Shown one piece after another: positions 24,901-37,600 of a stretch of DNA of 64,000 bases (position 1 is the stretch's first letter; every line of letters begins with the position of its first letter). Under the pieces are notes generated by a model. The model was not told the DNA's origin, made no database searches, and saw only the letters and a list, made by a program, of their open reading frames with translations. The translations under genes and the position numbers were made by a program. The stretch spans positions 8,770,001 through 8,834,000 of the forward strand of contig JAVTVJ010000001.1 in the NCBI GenBank assembly GCA_034509425.1. Direction: 5' to 3'. Source of the DNA: Eopsaltria australis. Lineage: Eukaryota > Chordata > Aves > Passeriformes > Petroicidae.

Positions 24901-27900
24901 ACTAGAGACATTTTGTGAAGAATTTGGCAGAGAGTAATTTTGAATAAGGTTTGCAGCATAATTTATTTTAATTTACAATTATATTCTTGATTGCTCTCTA
25001 TTCCTAAGAGGTTTTCCTGCCTTGTAGTGTTTTTCCTTCTTAATTTTATGCCTAACAGAACTATTTCAACAATGTCTTTTAGGTGGGAAGCAGATTCTAG
25101 TTACTGGTACCCCTGTGACCTACAGAACAGATGAGTAAAATGCACCTCCATAACTTTGTCTCCAAGGAAGAAGCTTGGTCTAGAGGGGACTATCATGGAC
25201 AGTCAGCTTCATCACACAGACCACAGGGACCTCATTAGGCTTTAAAATCCACTTTCAGGAGTTGTTCAAGGACTGAAGCCATTCTTTAAAACTCCCAGTT
25301 CTGCTGACTATTGTGTACCCAGGAGGCTACATCTCTCCCTATGGCAGTCCAGTCCAGCTATTGCACACTTGCCAACAGTGTCTGCAGAAACTTGATGATG
25401 ACAAACTCTGATTTTCTGACAGCCTTAACTCTTCCTCCTTTCAGCTACTTGATGTTGAAATAGCAGGCCATCAAGGAAGATTGCAGGGCCCAGCCATACT
25501 CATAGGCTTCTGCTCACTGACCTTCCTTTCAAGCTCCCAAATACTAAGTAGTTCCATATTCTTTCAACATAAACTTGGGGGAATAACTTTTTAATGAATA
25601 TTAGTAGCACAAGACCACAATTTCGTTACAACTATACTTTTCTATGATGAATGTATCTTTCCATGAATATATTATTCCAAATATTTTCCAATAGGAAAAA
25701 TGTCCACTTCATAAGCTGTTTGTACTGCTTGTGTTAATTAACAGACATTTTTTATACTGGTGAGTTGGATTAAGATTAATAGATTATGAAGACCACTCAG
25801 ACCTGTCATTCCCTAAGGCATTGGCAGAAAATCCAGCTGGGTCCTGGCTGACAAGTATGGAAGATCATCCAAACTGCACTAAGAAATAAAGTGAATATAG
25901 GTCATTGCTAGTTAATGACTCCTTTGAACCAAAATAGAGTTTCACTGTTCATGCATGTTATTTTTATGATGTATTCAGGGAGAACAAGGTCTGTCTGCTG
26001 TCCTTATTGACTTCAATTTACAACACAGCTATTTCACCATCCCACTCTGTCTTTAATTCAGTCACAAAAGGCCATGCACTGGAAAGTTATTATTATTTAT
26101 ACACACCACGCCACTGCCCAGGCACGTAATCAAGGATCGATTGTACTGTGTGGTATACAGACATATAACAAAGAAAACAGTCCCTGCCTCAGGCACTCGC
26201 AGTCTGTGCAGCAAGTACAGCAGGTAAACACAAGTGATAAATAGCACTGGGCTGGATAAGTGAAAAATAAAATGCATAACATTTATCAGAAAACAGATGT
26301 CCCAACTTCCTACCTAGGTTCTATATTTGTCCTGTCTTTGGCAACCCACTCTAGCAGTTCATTTTTTAAGTTTCATTTCAATATGAAACTTAACACTTTA
26401 TGCTCACATGCAGATAAATTCCATGACTACAAATATCATAATAATTTTATATATGCTTAGAAACCATATGTATATGCATTACAGAAAAAGTTAAAAATTA
26501 ATTAGGAGGACTAATGGCAATCACAAGGCTTTGCATGTATATCAGAATGCATGTAATTATGAGTGCATGTAAGTGTTTTTACTGCACACCTCAGTTCATT
26601 GCATGTGTAGAGCTAATACATATTGATATACTTCAACATCATTATTCTGTTTTATATTTGTAAGGATAGGAAGGTTGCTAGAGAAAAATCTGGATAAATG
26701 GGTTGTTAAAAAGTAGCTTAAACAGCTTTTAGAAGTTAAAATGAGTGACAGAGTCACAGACTTGAATCACTGTCCATACATGTACTCACCAGAAATCTCT
26801 CCTTAATTTTCATCATAATTGTTGTTTATGGTGTACATTTCATCGACCTGGTTACACTGATTCCAGTGACAGATGCCATTTTATAATTGATGGATGACAT
26901 TAGGCAAACAAATACAGTCTGACATTCAGGTTTAGGAATCACAGAAGGCCCAGTAGCAAAGTGAGCCAGTGAAAAATTCAACTACCCTACTGTAAAATGC
27001 TCTGGAATTTAAAACGGATTTGTCTCACTGAATTCATTGAGCTGACCCTTCAAATCAGGCTGTGCACATCTGAGGTGAAAACAAGATCTGTGGTCTCTGC
27101 ACATGCAATGCCTGGGCTGCTCACCAACATCTTCACATGCTGAAACTGTTACCTCTCTCTCTCCATTCTAGTTTCAGCAAGCAGAAGGTCAACACCTACT
27201 TCATGTATTTGATTAGTTACTCATTTCTAGCTCCTCTTTCTTACACATGGAAAAATGCACATGAACAGATCAGAAACAGAAATGGGAGCAGAATGAAGGC
27301 TTGCTGACACTCCATCTCCTGCTGCACTACAGACACTTAGCCAGCGACAACACCTGTTTCCAGATGTTGTTTCTTTTGCCGACTGATCTCTGGAAAGAGC
27401 CCACATGTATGGAAAGTAAGTGAGGAATGATTTAGCCCACACCTATCCGACTGCATAAAATGAGGTCAGGGCACAGTCAGAAGTACAGCACAGTACTGTA
27501 TCAGAATTGTTGCATTCTTTTATTATTATCACACTCCTTAACATTGTTTTGGCACATGCCAGATGATGCCTGGATGTGGTTTTTGGGACAGCACTTGTCA
27601 GGAGCTATTTCCATTAGCCAGCGTGAACTCTGTGACACTGCCTTCTGAGAGGAGCAGACACAAACTATGAGGACACAAAGCCAGGCTGCACCACTTGCCC
27701 TCAGGAGAATAATAGTCTCTGAATCACTTCATCTACTGATGAGACAGAGTTTTTTTGAGGTGAAGGACATATGATTTCCCCACCATGTGGAAATACTCAT
27801 GAAATCTCTGTCCACATTTCTTAATAGTGAGTTCCTCTAAAGACTCTTTTCTTGTACTGAAGAAAGAATATGCATCACAAGATACATTTGAAGATGAGGA

Positions 27901-30391
27901 TGTGGAAAAGATCATCACTAATCGCATCATGCAAATCTGGACTGAAAGAACTAACTGGGATTACATTTTGCTTATAACAACCACCACATATTGTGGCTGT
28001 AATAATATTGTGGAGATTAACCATGAATTCTGAAAAAAATAGGCCAAAGATGAGAGGCAGAGATCAAGCTGAACATGCAGAAGCAGACAGGTTTCATGGC
28101 TGGGTGAGCAAGCAGGGAGTGAATTTGCATTAGATGATCAGGAACAACAATTAGGTTTGGGATGGCAGGTCAGGAAACAAAGCAAGTAAGTCTGTTCCAT
28201 ACAGTTACTGCTTTCCAAAGGCTGCAATCATGGTAAGGATGTCTGGACATGTTTCTGTGCACTGAAACTCATTCCTCTATTACACCTCTAAGTTTCTAAA
28301 AACCCTTCTGGTATATCTTTCACCCAATCAACTTGCATGATTCTGCATTAGCAGTTCCTAACAATTTTCAAGTATATTTTGAGAATTAACTGGTACAAAG
28401 ACTCTTCTTGGTAAACAATACAGATGACATGGTCCTGCGTTGAAAGAAGGAATATGTACCCCCAAAAATAAACAATTTGAGGAGGTATTCTAAGACCATA
28501 AATTTGGAAAGTCAACAATTAATAGCAGAATTTTCTAGAGGTTAAAAAGTATTCCATCCATAATTCAGATTAAAAATTGAAACAGAAGGTCTATGACTTC
28601 AAACTAACAACATCAGAAAGCTAAGTCCTCATTCCTGATCTATTATTGGCCAGAAGAAAAGAGTAAACTAATGCATTCACATTATGTGCCTTTTTTATCC
28701 CCATCCACCGCTGAGTAAGTGATAGTTAAGCACACTTAAACATAGTATCTGAAAAGAAAATGAGCATTTTTTGATGGTTAATTTGAAGTGTAGCTTTCTG
28801 ATTAATTTTAATGCAGTTATTCCCTAAGAAACTAGTTTATTAGGAGAGCCTGTAAGTGCTACTCTTCTTCCCTGGATGTTATCTTTATACATTTTCAGAT
28901 ATTTTCCATTGTTGTTTTTCAGAAAAGGAATAAAGCACTCTTATCCCCAAATCTATGTATTTTGGGATCTGCACCTCAGAGATATTTCATAAACTTAAAA
29001 AAAAAATAATTTTATAGAGCTGAGCCAGGAAAACAGAGACACAAGGTATTAATATTAAATTACATTGAAAAAGACATAAATCATTTTTACCTCTCTGCTT
29101 ATACTGAGTATTTTTATGTTTCAACACAAAGTCTGTGTGCTCCTTTTTGTGGAAGGGGCCTTATAGCTAGAATTCTGAGTACAAGCTGAGGATATTCAGC
29201 GGTAAAATGCTTTATGCTTCTTGTGTAGCAAGAAGGCAGCCATTCTGCCTTAGTTAAATCTAAATGTCAGTGATCACAACTGATTGTGCCCAGATTTTCT
29301 GTCATCCCTGTTAACTGTGAACAGAGGGATCAGCATTTGGCACCCAAATTAGCAGATATGGCTTTGCAAGGATGTCAGGAACTCTTTAGGTGACTGCTCT
29401 TGCTGCTCTGTAAGGACTGTGAGCAGGAAAGTAAAGCAGCCATGGAATTCACAGATTCCAGCCACAAGTTTCAAAACCTGCCAAGATTTTTTCCCCCTAT
29501 GACCACTTACACTTTTTTTGTCCTCTCCATCCCCCTCCCCCTTAAAAAAACTAGATACATTCTTTGACTGTTCTTCTGAAAACCTGACACTTCTTTGTCT
29601 GCTCTTCTAAGGGGAGGGTTCTTTTTCACTATATTCATCTTCAAGCTGGGACTGCCAATTATAGCTCCACCTGGGCTCAGGAATAAAAGATGTCAGACTG
29701 CAGCCTTTGTCCTTTTTTGACTGCTTTATACTGCTATTACATTGATTGCTCTTTGTTTCCCTGCAAACGGGGTTTTACAATTGCAGTCCACCTCCTTCCC
29801 TCCTTCACCACACTCCCTACTCCTTGTTACAAGCTTTTTTCCTTTCCTTTTCTTCTTTATTTTTTTTCCACTTCTACTATTAATTCTTGGTAGATGTTGA
29901 GTTTTGATAAGAATCACTCACCTAGTTCTGATCCACTTCTTTATGAGATTTTAAACCACACTTAGGAACAAGCAAAGGTAAGTCAGCAGAGGGATCAACA
30001 CAGACATATCTCTATCCAGGAACAATTCAGCACCCTATGTCTCATTTACACTTTGTGATTATGACTGCCTTTAATATGATTTTTCTCTCCAGTTTAGAGA
30101 TCTGATGTGTATTCTTATGAATTAAAAGTGGATCTCTGCCCTTTTGTGGTTTGTTCGCATCTGTCCAGAGAGTAGAGCGGGAAAGCTTTAGCCAACAATG
30201 CCAATACAACACTATAAAGATTAATAGGGTACCTGAAAAGCAACAAGGACTTTGAGTGATTTCAAGGATTCCAAAGACTCAAGAAATCAATTTCAGTGAA
30301 AACGTCCTTGCTAATTTAGTACCTGATAGTATTTGACACCCCCATGCTCCAGTAAGAACACTGAGCAATATAAGGATTTCTGTACATGCCT

Positions 30392-30411
30392 TTTGCAATC
30401 AGGATTGCAAA
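30392..30411. repeat. 20-bp palindrome (9-bp arms, 2-nt centre)
   Basis: TTTGCAATC and its exact complement GATTGCAAA are separated by AG. The arms resemble C/EBP-type half-sites (TTGCAA). A binding role is inference only, since no other regulatory signal was found around it. Confidence 0.8.
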
Positions 30412-31606
30412 TGAAAATTAATGCTAGCTAAATCCATACAGACAGAAAGATATAGAATACCCTTCTATTACCTATCTATTAAGAATAAAAAGTTAGTCCT
30501 ATTATTATCTCCATATCTAGCAAAAAGAAATAAATCAGTAAAGGAAAATAAAATATGGGTACTGGCTAAATAGGAGTGGAATATTGTCAAAACTATTAAA
30601 TCTTGCATATCATGTCAGAACTGCTGCAGTATTGGCTTAGCACTGAAGAAGCAAGTGAGGCTGCTGGGGAAAAAAACCCACAACTGACATGAGACAATCT
30701 GGATGCTACTTGACTTGATCTTGTCATTGTTTCATTGCACGTTAACAAAAACACCAGCTCATGCTAGATGCTCAAAATAGGATAAAAGCAATCCATAAAA
30801 TAAAACCTCTCCTCTGATGATGTCGTAGGTATTAAAATTCTGTTTATAGTGAAGATTTTTATATGTCCTAATTACATACTGGAACTAACTATTGTCAGTT
30901 CTGCCATGCTGAAAGAGCCTTAATGATGACATTATAGTTTGAATAGAATTTTTAAGCAGATCTAACGTAAAAAGAGATGTAATTAATCAAATTTTAAGTT
31001 TACTTTATCTAGGAATAAAGGCCTGCTATATCTTTCCCTAAAACTATTGCAATCTTTCTGATGTAAACAAGTTCTAGATCTATGAACTTCCAAAAACAAA
31101 AGAGGAAAGTATATTACAGATATCTCAGAGGGCTGCAGCAGGGACAAAATACCTAATAAGGGACACATTCCTTCTTCCAATATCTAGAAAAAGGCTTACA
31201 CCCTCCTATTTTTTCTAGGAAATATATTTCATCAGTACTAGAAAGATCATTATCCACATCCCATTTCTAGGGTGCCAAACAATCTGCACATAGTGGAATA
31301 ACACAAAAGCAAGAAGATGAAGAGAGTTCAAGGGAGAATGATGTGATATACACTATTGGATGTTGGATGACACAAACCAGATGTGTAAAAATTTTTTGTC
31401 AACCAGTTGCAGCCTCCACTTGCATTATTCCATCTGGGGAAAAGAAGGCATCATTGGACTTCTTTTTTTTATTTCAAGTTAGTTGTGAGAAAAGATAAGT
31501 ATTTCACAGAGCTTCACAGGAATGTAGTACACTTTGCATGGATAGTATGCACACACATTTTTGCACACACATTTTGTGTGTAAGTACATATATTGTCCTT
31601 ACAGAG

Positions 31607-31628
31607 ACACACACACACACACACACAC
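31607..31628. repeat. (AC)11 microsatellite
   Basis: Eleven perfect AC units. Just upstream, 31549-31580 contains two copies of a GCACACACATTTT unit followed by TGTGTG, so the whole 31545-31630 patch is CA/TG-rich. Confidence 0.97.
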
Positions 31629-34600
31629 CACAGAGTATACATACAAAAGTATGTTTAAAATTATATGTACAGGCACATATGACCAGCAGCACACACCAGT
31701 TTAAAATGTAGCAAACAACATCACTCTGAAAGGAAAGAGAAAACTGCTGACCCTCAAAGCTTATAAACATTGTGATCCTTAGCTGCATGCCTAAATAAAT
31801 GTTTTATGTTCTAAGGCTAGCTATGCATAGTTCAAATTAAAGCTTTAGGGTTTATGTTTGGATCACACCTACCGTCCATCTTTCTCCATGAGTCTGGTCT
31901 TGTATGAATAATGCGGGTTAATCACTGGGGCTCACAGAAAGGAGGACAAGGCAAAGCAGAGAGCAACCCCAGCTCCCCTCTCTCATCACTGCTGGCTCTG
32001 CTCTTCACTCGAATGCATTGCCTGGCTTGGCACTATGGCAAGCTGCACCCACATTTAAATAAAATGTGTCTAATGAGTGAGTCTCACAGATCTATTTTAT
32101 ATTTCCTATGTTCACTGGCCTCATCTGCGCTGATGAAAGCTTGTGAAAAACTTGTTAAAGGGAAAAGAAAAAGAAAATCAGGGCAGTCAGAATTAATAGC
32201 TGCTGTGCTACTATGAATGGTGCCAGAAGCGGCCCTTAAAATACAATTTCGAGCTAAAACTCAGAAAGAAAACTCTCAAGCAGATACAACAAAGGCACAG
32301 GGAGGTCATTTGTGCTATTCAAATAACCATCACATTGAAATGTTACTGCCAGAAAAGTGACATTTTCAACAAAAACATCTGCTTCCTAGGAGTCATCTGA
32401 GTAACATCCGTGGAGCATACCAAGAAAATGTATTTGAAGCAGAGGTGTGGGAGTTAAAATCTCTGTGTTCACTACTGAATTTGCCACAGTGTTCATACAG
32501 AACCTTGAACTCACTGCTAAATGTTGCTAAGCTAGTGGGTCTTCATCAGCTAAATAGACACACTAAAAGGTAGTAGTGTTAAAAGAATGTTGATCTCACT
32601 GAATACATCAGGAATCTGTTCTGGATTAGAATTATCAACCCACCTTCTGCCAGTTAATTTATAGGCATTAATGCTCATGATGTATTTCACAGTTCTTAGA
32701 TAAATAGGCAGACATGGAAAAAGGGCCACTCAAAGACCATGTTTTACTGTGCTTTGTGCTGATGACTCATTATTTTTCTGGGAAAGAAGGTCACTGCCTC
32801 TTGAATCATCAGCAAAATGGCAGTAAATTCTGATTTCAGACTATGTGCAGTGCCTGGGGGGAGAAAGGAGAGAAAGTAGAGAGCATTTTACAGATGATTC
32901 CTGCGAAATTTTCCGTCAGATTTTTTCCACATTTTTATTGAGCACAGGCAGGAAGAGAACCTGTTCAGTTGGTGAAAAAGGCCAAAGACATAGTCCTTGT
33001 ACCTTACCACTTAAAATTTATTGGAAGAGATCTTCTGGAGGCCATAAACCTCTCTCCAGAAAACCTCAGCTTCAGCACTTCTTTCCAGGTGTCCATGTGG
33101 TTTCTGTAGCCTCATGTTACTCTCTGTTATTGCTATCCCAGTTTATCTGAGGTGTGTGAGGCTGGCAGACCAACTCTCCATAAAGGAACCATACTGGACT
33201 ATGGCTCTGTAAATGGAAGAAGCTGTGAAGAGTAACTGAGACTGAGGACTAAGATGTCACATCTTTGGCATTAGTACACTCTGTAGATAATCTAGGTATA
33301 AAAAAAGTCACAATCTACTATAGGTCTTATACCTGGCCTTAAAAATTAGCCTGTTTTATGATTCCATTTCATTTTTTTACTGGAAATTTTGACTATCACA
33401 GTTTGCTTAAAAAGATATGAAATATTCCAAGAAAAGTAGTTGTATCAAACCTGAACCCTTAGTTGTTAGAAAACATTACATTATTATTTATATTATTAGT
33501 ATATATATATATATATATATCACCAAGGTTATTATTCTATAATCCACAAAATGATCACATTTTAAAGTTCCCTGAATCAAAATATCAAGCATCAAGAGAT
33601 GTCGTTATCGATAGGCTGATGTAAGTTCAGGAACCTGTATTTCTTCCACTTGGAAACCCTCTTGAAACAAAATGTGCGTATGTCATTGGGAGCTACAAAA
33701 TCACTTCCTTGTCAGTGCCTTGGAGTTTTAATAGATAAATAGTACACATACTCTTTTTTTTCTTTTACAAAAAAAAGAAGCTTTCTCATCTGCTGCTTTC
33801 AGGTTCCCTAAACAAAATTCTTCACATACCCACAGAAGGAAATGGTCACTTCAAAAACCTGATAGCTTAGTCTGAAGAAAGAGTTGTCACTGACACTCCT
33901 TATTGCTTAGTTGTTATTAGTTCTTACAGTTTGTTTCTGGGCTTTGAGTCTTAGCAGTCAAACTAGTCTTTTAAGTCCAGCAGATTCACAACACTGCACC
34001 AGAATCTGACCTAATGACTCCCCCCTCAAGTATTTGCTAAGCAGTGGCTAAGTTTAATACAGTCTTCTCTTTTCTGTGTATTTTTGCAGGCAGATGCCTC
34101 TGGAATTAGACCAACACATTCATCCAGAAAACAAACTAATGTCAGGCCAGCATAAATTATTAGACAGCAGTTCCCAATTTATTACAAAGGGCAGTTACAC
34201 AAAAAAGAAAAAAAAAAGTTTAGGTTTGCTTTTTTTGAGGATTTTTTTTTTTGTGTGTTTAGAGTGTAAGTAACTAATTTCACTTCACCCCCTGTTTGGC
34301 AACTGTGAAAACAGAATATGTCATAAAATGGCATACTTAGTCTCAACACTGCTAAATTGTAAACTAAACATAAGTGGCACATTCATCACGTTTTTTAAAG
34401 CACTCACTGCTCTCCCTTACCCTATGTTTTCCCACCTACCAGCACTCCTCAGGGCAGAGGCCAGACCACTGTGAAAGATAAGAGTGGGAAACAAACACTG
34501 TGGAGATGGAGCCCTGAGGAAGAGAGATGACAGACTGCATAGATCTGCCACAACGGTAACGTCGGGATGGGAAGGTGGAGTCACATGTCAAGCCCACAGC

Positions 34601-37600
34601 TTTTTATCCACTCTTGTGTGAATCAGGACAGTGCTGAAAACTCTGCCTGATTTGTGTTCTCTTTGCCTGTAAACTCTAATTGGATTTTGCATGCGAGTTG
34701 TGTTCTGTTTTTAGCTAAGGTTTTTAGTAGCAACAGCAACAAGTCAAAAGTTTATACCTTTGCACAAGAAGTCTGCTAGATTAAAAGGCAAACTTTTTCA
34801 AAACTCTATCCAAAAAGAACAGATTTACACAAAAGCTGTCTGTTTTTCCTGTGCTGGTGAAGTTCAGACCTACCAATTTAACAAATTTTGTATGGAGGTG
34901 CTTTCCAATTATTTATCATGCTATGAGACAAAAGTAGGAATTAGCTTAATTCCTGTTCAGTATCGTCAGTTCAAACTATTTAATGTAAAGCAGAATTGGG
35001 GACTTACTGACTAGAGTTTGATTAAACCAATGACACTCTTGGCTGATAATCAGACTGAAAATGCAAACTAGAGAGGCAGTAAATTTTTGCTTTCTAGTAG
35101 GAAAGTAAGTCCCGCCAACTTTCTTGCATCATCACCAGAGTCTGGACACCATCAAAAAGGAGCAGAAGAGCAGCACTCCAACACCTGGCTGCCAGGCAGT
35201 GCCAGGTCAGGTCTGTGCGCTCATGAAAGAAGCAGAGGAACTCTTGTAAAACTGTCTACCACAAAGGCGTGTGTCTTTAACATCACACCATTGTGGTTTG
35301 TTTCAAATCCAGTACCAGAAGGGTTGGTTATAAGATTTAAGAATTTGGTGGATTTGTATAAAGACTAACTGAGGAGAAGAAATGTATATCTCTTTTAAAT
35401 GAACAAGAAAAAGGATCAGTTTTGTAGAATGGAAAGACAGGGTGAGCATGGAAGTAAGGCATGTAAAGGATAAAAATGAGAGTATGGAGGGCCATTTCAG
35501 GGATTGCACTTTACTCTGTGAGTTTGGAGAGAACCATATCTTGTGCAGTCTTATCCACACTGACTGTTGGGAATGATATAGCCACAGCCTGAAACATTTC
35601 TGATTTTTCAACTGGAAAGTGCTGACTAGCAGGGAACATGCTGACTATTAGGAATCTAGACAATTAGTGATCTGTGCTTGAGCTCATTCTCTGGTTTGGT
35701 TTTACATAGCATTATGATTTATAATTTATAATGTTGCAAAACACACAGCCCAAAGTAATTCTCATTACTCCTAGAGATTTCCTTTCCAATTTTAAAAGTG
35801 TACAGTGCTCATGAGACACTGATACTGTGCTTTGTTCCCTTCATATTCTGGCAATGTTAATACTAAATATTATTAGATGTAGTAATAAGTCAAGAAAACC
35901 TGGAGATAATACAATACTCCTAAGAAATGTTACGAATTTTACATTCTCATATGTTTCTTTTCTATGTAGAGAAAGGTTTCTATTCATTTGAGTGTGAGGT
36001 TTGTCTGAGTAAAGATTCTGTTCAAATCAAGGCTTGGCGCTGGTCCACCAGTGTTTCCTATGTCAATCTGGCAAAAGTGTAAGGGAATGAGGAGCTAACA
36101 TTAGTACAAAACCTGAGTGGGCAGAATATACTCCCAACCCCAGACAGCAGGATTTGACCCACAGGAGTGTCAGAAAGAATCTCACTTCTTTACTCATCTC
36201 AAATGGTCTCAGGTAAGATTTCCAAAGTTGTGTGTGTGAACACGTGTGTGTCTGTGTACATGGACATGTGAGCCTCTGTTTATTTCTTTTCAATTAATCT
36301 CTCAGAATCAGATGCTGCGAAAAGTACTTTAAATTATTTTTCTGTAAGGAAAGAGAAGAAAAATGTTCATGGCTGATCTTTTCTTGGACACTTTTCAAGA
36401 TGCTACCCCTAAAACACTTTCCTTTTATGAACTGAAACCAAAGTGGGTCATTTGGCTTGTAAGAGACATCATTATATTGAGCTGTGTGCTAATTAGTTCA
36501 CTTTCACTGATTATCATTAATACCTGTGGCTGTATGATTCACAGAGGCCAATAATATGCACATAAATCAGAGAGAATGCAGATAAAAAACTTAGAATGAC
36601 TTAAAAAAGATTAAACACAAGCTGCAAATATGGAAACATAAGAGACCTGAAATGAAAAACCGACATATTAAACATCAAATTTAAATCTGCTTTGCAGAGG
36701 GATTAAATGCTCACTGTGGACTGTGAGAGAATCCATTTCTAATGGTGAATTTGTATCAGTCCACAGGGAACCCTATCAAGGCACAGCTGACTAATGACTA
36801 TCATTTTCACTTGATTTCATTAGTATTTAAGTTATAGCATGAAGAACATTCCCTTCGGTGCCCCGAAAGTTAGTGATTTACATACATTTGCTGTGAAGCT
36901 TTTGCTTTGACTAATATAGTAGAAAGTGTATTCTTTCTCATGCCTACCCAAGTCCACTCATTCAAAAACAAATGTTAACTGTTCAAATTATTAGTCACAA
37001 CACATTTCAGAGGCATGTTATAATAAAATTAAAATAATGTTGTCAGCCTGAAATCATTCTTTCTTTCTGCATATGATGTAACACTTTGTTAGTCAGCCTA
37101 TTGTTGTTTGTTACCAGATTTTTCTGTACAGTGTGTGCATGCAATATGTCTTTTTCCTCTACAGTGTCCAAATCCACAGTCAGAGCAAAATATCATAGAC
37201 AAGCTTCAATTTATTGACAACTGATCATGTGTGTCTCTGTGACAATGCCTGTAAAAGAAATTCTGAATATTTGGTCAAGATGGGTAGCTTTTTGAAAAAG
37301 GATAGAAGAAAATGCTGAAAATAAATGACTGCCTGAGTGTCCCTTGCTGACACCTTCCTCCTGGATTCCCCATTCAATTAAAAATAAAACCACTCTTTCT
37401 CACCTCCAGTTTTTCCTACCTATTCTCTCGCCTCCCATTACTGACTTCTCAGACAATACAACCTACCAAACTAGCTGCTCCTCATACATTTTTTCAGACT
37501 TTTCCACCTTCTTAGCTTTACCCATACCCCTCTCTTTTTCCTGCTGCTCTTCATCTCCAGCTGCATTTTCAACTTCCTCCCATAAAATGACAAATAAAGC

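Larger units (their letters stand above)
17341..31606. other. Long AT-rich non-coding stretch
   Basis: No gene, RNA gene or complete transposon is recognised in about 14 kb. It contains the simple repeats at 18519-18561 and 18860-18904, short CA/TG-rich patches (about 20770-20790, 23795-23835) and a palindrome at 30392-30411. 25080-25560 is visibly less AT-rich than its flanks but shows no family I recognise. An exon-like 84-nt segment at 29894-29977 has a long pyrimidine tract before it and AAG|GTAAGT after it. One frame is open for 23 codons before a stop, so it is not called as coding. Confidence 0.6.

Noticed and set aside
29894..29977. 84-nt exon-like segment after a long pyrimidine tract
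   Set aside because: The only long open frame hits TAG before the donor, so coding use is unlikely. There is no evidence for a non-coding transcript.
34419..34452. 27-nt minus-strand microexon-like segment
   Set aside because: The acceptor ends in GAG, which is disfavoured, and one frame contains TAG.
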